The translations under genes and the position numbers were made by a program. Positions 17,262 through 25,318 of a stretch of DNA of 58,825 nucleotides are shown one piece after another. This DNA comes from Deltaproteobacteria bacterium. GTDB lineage: Bacteria > Desulfobacterota > Desulfuromonadia > Desulfuromonadales > BM103. The stretch is taken from assembly GCA_024279915.1 (NCBI GenBank), contig JAJRRB010000053.1, positions 1 through 58,825 on the forward strand. Reading direction: 5' to 3'. Under the pieces are notes generated by a model, which searched no databases, was not told the origin of the DNA, and saw nothing but the letters and a program-made list of their open reading frames with translations. Position 1 is the stretch's first letter. Each line of letters starts with the position of its first letter.

Positions 17262-18665
17262 CTAAGGCCTTATCTGGAAGAGCACATCGCTGAGCTGCGT
17301 GACTTTTAGCGGGGTATTATCTTTGAGAATCTGTTGTATGCGTTCTATTTTCAATTTTATCGTATCTATGGGGATAGGCGGATAGCGATGGAGCTGGAAC
17401 TCCGGCCTATTCTGAGATCCGGGCATTTTTGTTTTTAACCATTTGCGCAGATGATATCTATCGGCAATAACCCTGCGCCGGAAACGATCCGCCATAGAAA
17501 GCCCGGGGTCGTCTTTTCCGTTGTTTGCCAAAGATTCGAGAACATCGACCATCCGCGAACACGACAACGGGCCTGACAGAGAAGCCATGTAATGATCTAC
17601 CAGTGCCTGGCGTTCTTCGACATCACTCGTCACCAGCTTTCCAGCTAAGATTTGATTCAGTACATCCTGTAGCTGGTCGAAGGTGAAACACTGATTGCTG
17701 ACCGCATTGGGTAAGCGGTAAAATCCGTCGTCAATTTTTTCGTTTATCGGCACCCGGTAACTGATTGATGGCACATCCATGACAAAAGCCTCGATGCCCG
17801 TGGTGCAACCATTGTGGATGACCGCCCGGGTGGCCAGTATCCAGGGCACAACATTGCCCTGATTGGTAACATGCACCCGTGAACATCGTGCGGCAATTTC
17901 CTTGTAAACATCATGTCGTTCCGTCGGATGAGGCCGAATGACTATGTTCAACTCAGGAAAGGCCTTTTCAAGCTTTGGGATCAGCTGCTGAAAAGTTTTA
18001 AATACAGCCTGCTTGTGAGTCCAGAGACATTCGGCGTACTCTCTGCTCATGCCCTTGGCGGCTCTGCCGAACTTAGCAGTTTCACCGGGGTTTTGAACCG
18101 GTTGAAACAAATTCAAGTCCGGACCAAAGGCATTGACGTGATTAAAGTTGGTATTAATCAGCACAAAATCGCCATAAGTGTCGCGCAAGGCCTGCACTTC
18201 ATCTTCGTAAAACGGTTGCATTTCAGAACGCAGCATGTCGAGGCGGGGGTTGCCAACGGCATGGATCGGCAAATTGTCCGGCAAATGGGGATACTGGTGC
18301 CAGAGTTCGATATTATCCTGGCCCCAGGCAAACAGTTGCGATACCTGTCGGATCGTTTCAGGATGCAGTCGGCGAGAGGAATAAGTCTCCGGCGGTAAAT
18401 GCACCAGGGCTTCTTCATCCCAGGTAACTATTTCATGATCAAATTTTTTGGCTATACGGAAGAATTTAAGACTGCGTTTTGTCATGCTTTTAGAGAGATA
18501 GACACTCTGTGGATACGAATCGATTCGTAACTCCAGTTCGCGCCGCGAGCCAATAACCGACGAGAACCCTCGCTGGGCCGCAATGCAGGCCAACAACAAC
18601 TTGGGATCGAGCTCCCGCACCTGGTTTTCTACCGGTATTAAAAGCAAACGCTCTTCTGTTGACAT
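17262..18665 (-). CDS. Surface carbohydrate biosynthesis protein, copy 2 (putative transferase)
   Basis: A 467-residue paralogue of the neighbouring gene. The N-terminal block LIPVENQVRELDPKLLLACIA is almost identical, and VTWDEEALVHLP, VGNPRLDMLRSE and AVIHNGCTTGIEAFVMDVPSISYR occupy matching positions. The copies differ most in the last 100 residues. Tandem duplication followed by divergence is evident, which would suit adding two residues in different linkages or to different acceptors. It lies 33 bases after the transketolase gene in the operon. The transferase function is inferred, not demonstrated. Confidence 0.7.
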   Translation of the reverse strand: MSTEERLLLIPVENQVRELDPKLLLACIAAQRGFSSVIGSRRELELRIDSYPQSVYLSKSMTKRSLKFFRIAKKFDHEIVTWDEEALVHLPPETYSSRRLHPETIRQVSQLFAWGQDNIELWHQYPHLPDNLPIHAVGNPRLDMLRSEMQPFYEDEVQALRDTYGDFVLINTNFNHVNAFGPDLNLFQPVQNPGETAKFGRAAKGMSREYAECLWTHKQAVFKTFQQLIPKLEKAFPELNIVIRPHPTERHDVYKEIAARCSRVHVTNQGNVVPWILATRAVIHNGCTTGIEAFVMDVPSISYRVPINEKIDDGFYRLPNAVSNQCFTFDQLQDVLNQILAGKLVTSDVEERQALVDHYMASLSGPLSCSRMVDVLESLANNGKDDPGLSMADRFRRRVIADRYHLRKWLKTKMPGSQNRPEFQLHRYPPIPIDTIKLKIERIQQILKDNTPLKVTQLSDVLFQIRP

Positions 18666-18697
18666 GGTCTTGCCCGTCCTCCGCGAAACTATTCTTA

Positions 18698-20626
18698 CTA
18701 CTGGCTGATTGCGTTGGCAATACGCTCTGCAAGGCTACTGCCGTCCAATTTATGGTACGCCAGTGCCTCCTGTGGGGTACCGCAGGCCGGATACTCATCG
18801 ATTGCAAATTTTGTCAGGCGTCGGGCTCTTAATTCAGGGGACGACATCAGCGCATTCAATAGAAGATCGCCAAGGCCTCCGTACCCGGAATGGTTGTCCA
18901 GGGCAAACATAAATTCGCAATCGGCACTGACCTCCTCCAACCAACTGAGATCAACCTCATTGAGCCATGGCAAGTTGACAACCTTCAGGGAAATATTTTG
19001 TTCACTCAGTATATCTGCGGCCGTCAGCGCTTCATTCATCATCACCGGACCGTAAGCAAACAGGATCGTATCCTTGCCTTCTTTGATGACGGTGCCACGA
19101 CCGAAAGAGAAGCTATAATCATCCGGCAGAGCGATGGTCCGGGGCGCAGGAGAAATTATCAGCCGAAGCATACAGTTTTGCTCTGCCTGGTCTACGCACC
19201 ACTGGAGTGCATGCTCGGTTTCAATGCCATTGCACGGCTCAATGATCGTGCAGTTAGGCAGTGCGCCGAGCAGAGAGATGTCACGCAGACTCTGATGGGA
19301 TTTTCCCGGGCCAGCCGGGATAAGCCCGGCATAATGACAAACATAGATAATTTTTGTTTTCTCGGTGGCATTACAGTAAATCTGCTCATTGGCACGGGAG
19401 GCCAGAAAAACCCCGAATGAATTGACGATTGGCAAAAAGCCATGCAAGGCGAGCCCACCGGCGGTAGACACCATGTCCTGCTCGGCAATGCCATTTTCGA
19501 TAAACCTGTCAGGGTAGGCCTTTTCAAAAGGACGTAAACCGCAGTCGGCCGAGAGGTCGGCATCCAGCACAATGACGTCTGTTCTTTGCGCGCCAATTTT
19601 CAACAGGGCCTCACCATAGGCGGTGACAACCTTTTCAGCGGTACCTTTTAGTGTGACTTGATTTCTTTCCCTGGTTGCCATGACCTGCGTTTTTATAGGC
19701 TCCATCTCCAGTTTTTCAAGTCGGGTATTTATGCGATTGACAATTTCGCAATAACCGGCTTCAAATGTGTCGTTATCCGGGGCTCCGGAATGCCAGGGAT
19801 ACAGTCCGTTGCCGTCCTGCAGGGCCTTGGGCCCCTCCATAAAAGAGACGCCCTTGCCTTTGATGGTGTCAGCTATCAATACCTTGGGCCGGTCTTCAAT
19901 CTTTTTGAGCCGGCTGAAGGCGTTCTCAAGTTCGGCAAAATCATGACCATTACAGGTTTCCGCATGCCAGCCGAACACTTCAAATTTTCTGGCCAGATCG
20001 CCTAAATCGATAATATCTTTAACGCATTTATCGGTCTGGATTTTATTAAAATCGACAATAGCGATGAGGTTGTTGACCTTTTGATAAACAGTGGTCTGTA
20101 ACGATTCCCAGATTTGACCTTCCTGGAGTTCGCCATCGCCGGTCATCACCATCACCCGCCCTTTGGCACCGCTCATTTTTTTAGCCAGGGACATGCCTTT
20201 GGCCTTTGATATGCCCATACCCAGCGATCCTGTATTGGCTTCCATTCCCGGGATGCTGACATCCGGGTGGCCGTGAGTACCGTTAAGCCGTCTTAAAAGC
20301 TGAAACCGCTCTTCTGAGAGTACTCCAAGAGAATGAAGAACAGCATAGTGCCCTGGCACATCATGACCTTTTGATGAAAAGTAAATATCACGGTCAGGGT
20401 GATCGACTCCCAGCTCAGCAATGTTCATCTCATAATGATAGAGATAGGTGACGATATCCAGGGAGCTGAAGCTCGACCCCAGATGACCGGAGCCGGCGCG
20501 CTTTACTGTAGCCAGGGTATTGGCACAGCACATGTCGGAGAGCAACGCCAACCGGGCATACTTATCGATATCTGCTTTCAGCACCCGCTGAAATTCAGTT
20601 TCTGTTATCAGTTCAATTTCTAACAT
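18698..20626 (-). CDS. Transketolase (glycan-cluster paralogue)
   Basis: A 642-residue full-length transketolase. It carries GSGHLGSSFSSLD near the N-terminus, the ThDP motif GDGELQEGQIWES...DFNKIQ (GDG-x~26-N), the second-domain catalytic region ENGIAEQDM and SFGVFLASRANEQIY. The enzyme moves a two-carbon ketol unit between sugar phosphates. Its place between a CMP-sugar synthetase and glycan genes argues for a dedicated job in making an unusual sugar rather than central metabolism. ATG 20626 is preceded by AGGAG, and overlaps nothing; the upstream gene ends 9 bases away. Confidence 0.85.
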   Translation of the reverse strand: MLEIELITETEFQRVLKADIDKYARLALLSDMCCANTLATVKRAGSGHLGSSFSSLDIVTYLYHYEMNIAELGVDHPDRDIYFSSKGHDVPGHYAVLHSLGVLSEERFQLLRRLNGTHGHPDVSIPGMEANTGSLGMGISKAKGMSLAKKMSGAKGRVMVMTGDGELQEGQIWESLQTTVYQKVNNLIAIVDFNKIQTDKCVKDIIDLGDLARKFEVFGWHAETCNGHDFAELENAFSRLKKIEDRPKVLIADTIKGKGVSFMEGPKALQDGNGLYPWHSGAPDNDTFEAGYCEIVNRINTRLEKLEMEPIKTQVMATRERNQVTLKGTAEKVVTAYGEALLKIGAQRTDVIVLDADLSADCGLRPFEKAYPDRFIENGIAEQDMVSTAGGLALHGFLPIVNSFGVFLASRANEQIYCNATEKTKIIYVCHYAGLIPAGPGKSHQSLRDISLLGALPNCTIIEPCNGIETEHALQWCVDQAEQNCMLRLIISPAPRTIALPDDYSFSFGRGTVIKEGKDTILFAYGPVMMNEALTAADILSEQNISLKVVNLPWLNEVDLSWLEEVSADCEFMFALDNHSGYGGLGDLLLNALMSSPELRARRLTKFAIDEYPACGTPQEALAYHKLDGSSLAERIANAISQ

Positions 20627-20634
20627 AATTTTGA

Positions 20635-21399
20635 TCACTCCTGAATCTTGTATGAGGATTGAGAGATGGAAGTTAATTTCACCTGATCTGTTCTGACAAG
20701 ATGCTCGGCGAGATCCCAATCGTAATTACTGTTGACATCAAATCCTTCAAATTCTTTTGTCATAAAAGGCATCACCACATTCCCGGCAATGGTTTTTTCT
20801 TCAAAAACAACATGAGTTCTGGCAATTTCCAGGCTGGCGTTTTGTACATAGACTTCAGGCAGCGACGGGTATTGACTACTGTGCCAGGGCTGTTCAGCGG
20901 GTCCCATTGGTAAAAGCGGCATCATGCGGTTGTCGCGCACGATCCACATCTTGCCGGGGTGCTGCTGACATTTTTCCACCGCCCGCAGTGAATCAACCCC
21001 TTCTTGTGCCAGAAATTCCTGCCATGCCCGTCGGATTGTCTCTGGCAGTCGAAACGGACTGGTCGGTCGCAGGATGCTGAAACAATCATAGTCCTGTCCA
21101 TTGTTACGCAACTGGTTAAGCGTATACTCAACCCATTCAATATCCGGAGAGATGTCGCTGGCAATTTTCGCCGGGCGGAAAAAGGGGACTTCGGCACCGT
21201 AATGTCTGGCAATATCGGCATAGAGTTCAGAGTCAGTCGAGACAATAACCTTCTCAAATATCTTGCTCTGTTGAGCCGCCGCGATGCTGTACGCAATCAG
21301 CGGGTGCCCTGCCAGAAGGCGGATATTTTTGTCCGGCACGCGTTTGGAACCGGATCGTGCCGGGATCAACGCAACAACCGCATTTTGCTTCTCAGACAT
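20635..21399 (-). CDS. CMP-ulosonic acid synthetase (acylneuraminate cytidylyltransferase family)
   Basis: A 254-residue cytidylyltransferase of the NeuA/KdsB type. VALIPARSGSKRVPDKN is the CTP-binding start, followed by VIVSTDSELYADIA, LRPTSPFR and, near the end, GFDVNSNYDWDLAEHL with the metal-binding aspartate. It activates a 2-keto-3-deoxy sugar acid as its CMP derivative. The NeuB-type synthase three genes upstream in the operon would supply the acid, and the tandem surface-carbohydrate proteins downstream would consume the product. The exact sugar is unknown. ATG 21399 is chosen over GTG 21411. Confidence 0.85.
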   Translation of the reverse strand: MSEKQNAVVALIPARSGSKRVPDKNIRLLAGHPLIAYSIAAAQQSKIFEKVIVSTDSELYADIARHYGAEVPFFRPAKIASDISPDIEWVEYTLNQLRNNGQDYDCFSILRPTSPFRLPETIRRAWQEFLAQEGVDSLRAVEKCQQHPGKMWIVRDNRMMPLLPMGPAEQPWHSSQYPSLPEVYVQNASLEIARTHVVFEEKTIAGNVVMPFMTKEFEGFDVNSNYDWDLAEHLVRTDQVKLTSISQSSYKIQE

Positions 21400-21447
21400 A
21401 CATATACCCACTTAAGGTTGATACGAAAAGAAAAAATCAATATAGAT

Positions 21448-22920
21448 CTATAGCAATTCCGGATTTATATTAATGAAAATATCTCTTATATCGGAATACA
21501 CATCCAAGGCTTCTGTGCCGGGCTCACGCCACCCGTTACCGGACTGTTTCAGGCCACCAAAAGGCATGTGCGGTTCACTGCCATAGGTTCCGGCATTGAC
21601 CACCGCCACCCCGGCCTGAACTTTCTGTGTAAATTCTGTGGCACGGTGGATGCTGCGGGTGTGAATGCATGACGTCAGTCCGTATGGGGAATCATTGGCC
21701 ATCTGCAGCGCTTCGGCGAAATCGTTAACTCTATACAGACATGCGATGGGCCCGAAAAGTTCGGTGGTCGATATCTGGCTGTGGGGGTCGGCATTCTCAA
21801 TCAGAGTCGGCGCCATGTAGAAACCCCCGGCATGGGAATCGTCCGTCAACCGTTCGCCACCGGCCAAAATTGTCGCACCCTCGTTCCGGGTCTGCTCAAT
21901 GGAGGTCAGCATGTTGTTCAGCTGTTTTTCATTGATCACCGGGCCGAAGTCGTCATCATCAGCCGGGCCGAGTTTCAGCTTGCTGATACCAGCCAGCAAC
22001 ATGTCACAAAACTGGTCATAAACGCTGTCGAAAATTATAATGCGACTGGCCGACGCACAACGCTGGCCAGCATTGCTGAATGCCGAGAGCAACACCCACT
22101 TGGCCGCGTTATCCAAATCTGCATCGTCGCAGACCACCAACGGATTCTTGCCACCCAGCTCTAGAGACACTTTTGCCAGCCTTTGGCCGGCAACAGATGC
22201 AATCTGGCGCCCAACTGCCGTGGAACCCGTGAAGCTGACGACATCCACGCCCGGGTCGGCGACCAGAGGTCCGCCAGCTTCCCGACCGTAACCTTGAATA
22301 ATATTTAAAACTCCCGGCGGCAGACCGGCTTCGTGAGCAATCTTGCCGAAATACCAGGCTGTGGCAGGTGTATCTTCGGCAGCTTTGAGTACCGCCGCGT
22401 TACCGCACAGCAAGGCCGGGAACACTTTCCAGGCCACATTGGCAATTGGTGTGTTGGCAGCAATGATCAATCCAGCGACACCCAGCGGCTGCCGGACGGT
22501 CATATTATATTTATTGGACACCGCACTGGTTGTAGTGCGGCCATAGAATCGTCGGCCCTCACCCGCCATCAATTCCCCTTGGGCGATGGCACCGCCAACT
22601 TCACCGAGCGCGGCAGAAACAGACATCCCGGTTTCCGCCGCCACAATGGCCGCGATTTCCTCACGCTTATTGCGCATGGCTAAAGTGATATCGTGTAGAA
22701 TGTCACCACGCTGGACAGGCGTAATATCAGCCCAGGCGGCCTGAGCCTTTCTGGCCGCCTGAATGGCTGTCGTTACATCTTTTTCTTTTGAGCGGACAAC
22801 TTGACACAATTTTTGGCCGTCGTGCGGGGACAATTTATCAAAAGTTAGCCCCGAAACCGCAGCACACTCTTCTCCGTTGATCCAGTTGGGAATAGTGTCG
22901 GAGATGATTTTTGGATTCAT
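21448..22920 (-). CDS. Aldehyde dehydrogenase (NAD(P)+-dependent)
   Basis: A 490-residue aldehyde dehydrogenase. It shows ANTPIANVAWKVFPALLCGN, the cofactor loop FTGSTAVGRQI, the general base in SLELGGKNPLVV, the catalytic cysteine in GQRCASASR and ELFGPIACLYRV. It would oxidise an aldehyde to the acid (or an activated acid). It lies inside the glycan operon between the CMP-ulosonate synthetase and the SDR genes, an uncommon partner for a NeuB gene. This suggests it acts on a sugar-derived aldehyde intermediate; that is inference. Confidence 0.85.
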   Translation of the reverse strand: MNPKIISDTIPNWINGEECAAVSGLTFDKLSPHDGQKLCQVVRSKEKDVTTAIQAARKAQAAWADITPVQRGDILHDITLAMRNKREEIAAIVAAETGMSVSAALGEVGGAIAQGELMAGEGRRFYGRTTTSAVSNKYNMTVRQPLGVAGLIIAANTPIANVAWKVFPALLCGNAAVLKAAEDTPATAWYFGKIAHEAGLPPGVLNIIQGYGREAGGPLVADPGVDVVSFTGSTAVGRQIASVAGQRLAKVSLELGGKNPLVVCDDADLDNAAKWVLLSAFSNAGQRCASASRIIIFDSVYDQFCDMLLAGISKLKLGPADDDDFGPVINEKQLNNMLTSIEQTRNEGATILAGGERLTDDSHAGGFYMAPTLIENADPHSQISTTELFGPIACLYRVNDFAEALQMANDSPYGLTSCIHTRSIHRATEFTQKVQAGVAVVNAGTYGSEPHMPFGGLKQSGNGWREPGTEALDVYSDIRDIFININPELL

Positions 22921-22993
22921 TTCAGTTCCGTTTATATGTATTTATGTTTGGTTAAATAATGATTAGAGACAACAAGGAAAGAGTCATACCAAA

Positions 22994-23806
22994 TCACCAG
23001 GCAGTGAAACCTCCGTCCACCAGGAGTTCAGTACCAGTCACATAGACTGATGCCTGTGAAGCAAGAAAAAGCAGCGGTCCGTGAAGATCCTCAGCGGTAG
23101 CCATTCTACCCATGGGAACACGATTACAAAATTTGCGTTTAAACTCCTCGTCCTGCCCTCCTAGCACACCGCCCGGGGACAGGGCATTCACCCGAACCCC
23201 ATGAGGGGCCCCATGCGTAGCCAGGTATCGGGTCAGGTTGACCACTGCTGCCTTTGAAGCTCCGTAGGCAGGCGGCTTGAGGAAAGGCAGATCCCCCGGG
23301 ATGTGATCGTAAAAACGCTCATCAGGTGAAACGCTAGCGTACAGTGACCCAATGTTAATAATCGAGCCACGACCGGCGTCTGCCATGCAGGAGCCAAAGA
23401 CCTGAGCTACGAGGAAAAGACCCAATGTATTGACCTCAAAGATATCACGGTTCTCCTCAAACGGGATGTCTTCGATGCGATAGCCTTTGGACGAACTGGC
23501 CGGTGGCCGATCGATCCCGGCATTGTTCACCAGTATGGTGGGGACCCCAAAAGTGGCGAGACAATGACTGCACACGACTTCCAGTGATTTGCGATCCTTG
23601 ACATCAGTGCGATCAAGCTTTAAGCGAGTTTCATCAAAACGCGTTTGAAGTTTTCTGAAATTTTCCGAAACCTTCACATCCGCAAGATCAAGCGCGAAAA
23701 CCGAAGCCCCTGCATTAAGCAGAGCTTCAATCCAGATCGAGCCTAATTTTCCCAAGGCCCCCGTTACAACAGCAACGTCAGCCTCTAAACTGAACAAATT
23801 TTTCAC
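22994..23806 (-). CDS. Short-chain dehydrogenase/reductase
   Basis: A 270-residue SDR with the cofactor loop VVTGALGKLGSIW (TG-x3-G-x-G), the segment LVNNAGI, a serine in NIGSLYAS and the catalytic YGASK, plus GTELLVDGGFTAW at the C-terminus. Asp in FALDLAD after beta-2 suggests NAD+. Its stop overlaps the NeuB-like gene's end by four bases on the same strand arrangement (the NeuB gene is upstream), so both are one transcription unit. It resembles SDRs found beside NeuB genes in legionaminate and related clusters. A role as the missing ketoceramide reductase is possible but unsupported. Confidence 0.8.
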   Translation of the reverse strand: MKNLFSLEADVAVVTGALGKLGSIWIEALLNAGASVFALDLADVKVSENFRKLQTRFDETRLKLDRTDVKDRKSLEVVCSHCLATFGVPTILVNNAGIDRPPASSSKGYRIEDIPFEENRDIFEVNTLGLFLVAQVFGSCMADAGRGSIINIGSLYASVSPDERFYDHIPGDLPFLKPPAYGASKAAVVNLTRYLATHGAPHGVRVNALSPGGVLGGQDEEFKRKFCNRVPMGRMATAEDLHGPLLFLASQASVYVTGTELLVDGGFTAW

Positions 23807-24879
23807 GATACCGTCTCTGCCAAGGACTCGGACCCATTTAAAGCTTTGAAGGTGATGTCATCATCTTCTTTCATTGCTTCACGGGTTACTCGCCCGATGA
23901 CTTTATCGATTTCATAAGGCGGCAGAGCGTCTCCCGGCGACTTGATGGCGAGATCTTCGCGTTGGATTGTATAGCCGGCGGGCAAATCACGAGCAGCCAC
24001 AAGTTTTTTACCCATTTTGATGATGGGAGCTACCTCGCTTTCATAAGTCTGCTTGACACCATTACCGATGGCGACCTGGACCCGCTCTAAATCGCGAACC
24101 ATCTTACGGAAACCAGTGGGTTCCAGTGAAAAAGCATGATCCGTGCCTTTCAAGGTGTGGTTCAAGGTAAAGTGTTTTTCAACCAACCTTGCTCCTAACA
24201 TATACGCTGCGAGTGCCATGGCAATACCGTTGTCATGGGAAGACAGCCCTATGGTGGTATTGGCAAATCTTTCGCGGAAAGTGGAAATTACTGACAAATT
24301 CAACTCCTCGAAATCAGCTGGGTACCCTGCCGTGCACTGTAATATACACAGCTGCTGATTAATCGGCATGATGGCGTCATAGGCTCTATTGACATCTTCC
24401 ATCGTGCCCCCACCAGTGCTGATGATCATCGGTTTTTGAAACTTGGCGACATGAGTGAGCAGAGGAATATTCTTCAGGTCACCGGAAGCCATCTTGAAGG
24501 CCGGCATATCGAGGTCTTCCAGAAAATCCGCGCTGGAAAAATCAAAAGCGGTGGCAAACATCGTAATTCCGATTTCAGCGGCGTAAGCCTTTAGCTCCTT
24601 AAATTCTGCTTCGCCAAACTCCAGAAACTCCCTGTGCTCACCATAAGTTGCACCATAGCTGTTGGAGTTGTCATAGGCCCTGTTGTATCCGGCGGCGGTA
24701 AACAATTCGCGATTATTGCGTTTCTGAAGTTTTACTGCATCCGCGCCGCATTCTTTGGCGACTTTGAACATCTCTTTGGCAGTTTCAAGTTTTCCTTGAT
24801 GGTTATGTCCGATTTCAGCAATAACATAGCAATTGCCATCATCTTGAATGACTTTGCCATCGATTGTAAGTTTACGCAT
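23803..24879 (-). CDS. neuB: NeuB-family ulosonic acid synthase (N-acetylneuraminate synthase-like)
   Basis: A 358-residue protein with a TIM-barrel PEP-dependent synthase domain: VIAEIGHNHQG, DAVKLQKR, FKMASGDLKN, ISTGGGTMEDV, LQCTAGYPAD, GLSSHDNG and the metal and PEP site EKHFTLNHTLKGTDHAFSL. A C-terminal antifreeze-like SAF domain (KLVAARDLPAGYTI onward, about residues 290-350) caps the active site. It condenses phosphoenolpyruvate with a sugar to give a 2-keto-3-deoxy acid. It is the first gene of the glycan operon, with AAGGAGG six bases before its ATG. No UDP-GlcNAc epimerase or aminotransferase gene accompanies it, so the acceptor sugar may be unusual. Confidence 0.85.
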   Translation of the reverse strand: MRKLTIDGKVIQDDGNCYVIAEIGHNHQGKLETAKEMFKVAKECGADAVKLQKRNNRELFTAAGYNRAYDNSNSYGATYGEHREFLEFGEAEFKELKAYAAEIGITMFATAFDFSSADFLEDLDMPAFKMASGDLKNIPLLTHVAKFQKPMIISTGGGTMEDVNRAYDAIMPINQQLCILQCTAGYPADFEELNLSVISTFRERFANTTIGLSSHDNGIAMALAAYMLGARLVEKHFTLNHTLKGTDHAFSLEPTGFRKMVRDLERVQVAIGNGVKQTYESEVAPIIKMGKKLVAARDLPAGYTIQREDLAIKSPGDALPPYEIDKVIGRVTREAMKEDDDITFKALNGSESLAETVS

Positions 24880-25318
24880 TTTTCCTCCTTGGGGCCGCTT
24901 CTATTTTTGATACAAAATTTCCGATTTGTTGTGCAATCGCTGCAATAAGACCCCAGAGACGCGAAACCAGAACAGCTTGCGTCTTCTTTAGGTCCACCGC
25001 CTAGAAAAACAAAATCCTCTTTGCCGCAGTAAAACCGGGGAGATAGAGTGGTCGTGTGAGCGACAAACTATCATCTGAAGAGGTGGGGCGATTATGGCAT
25101 AGGGTGTTATTCCTTTCCAGCACAAATTCAAGGCTCCTCCTGGAGGTCTCGCAAGCGGAGCCGGGATTGTACTGCAGGGGGTTGTGCTTTCCAAAGAGTA
25201 ATGGAAATGTTATCTTGATTTGATATGTATCAATCCACAATTAGACTCAGAAAGATCGAGAATGACAGCCTGTCGGTCTATCAATGAACTGGCTTCTAGA
25301 GAGAGCAAATAATCCAAA
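24880..25318. other. 439-base gap between divergent operons, with a nested stem-loop
   Basis: No convincing gene is seen. A nested inverted repeat lies at 25119-25188: the outer arms AGCACAA and TTGTGCT enclose GGCTCC and GGAGCC, with a further CCTCC/GGAGG pairing inside. It could be an RNA leader for the ABC exporter or a non-coding RNA; I recognise no known family. The rest should contain the promoters of the divergent NeuB and ABC operons, but none stands out. Confidence 0.35.

Noticed and set aside
22994-23806. The SDR as the ketoceramide reductase of the ceramide pathway
   Set aside because: It overlaps the NeuB-like gene in a glycan operon, and CerR belongs to the epimerase-like group rather than this SDR type.
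24988-25240. Open frames of 68 and 79 codons in the gap before the ABC exporter
   Set aside because: They overlap one another in different frames, lack ribosome sites and show no family features.
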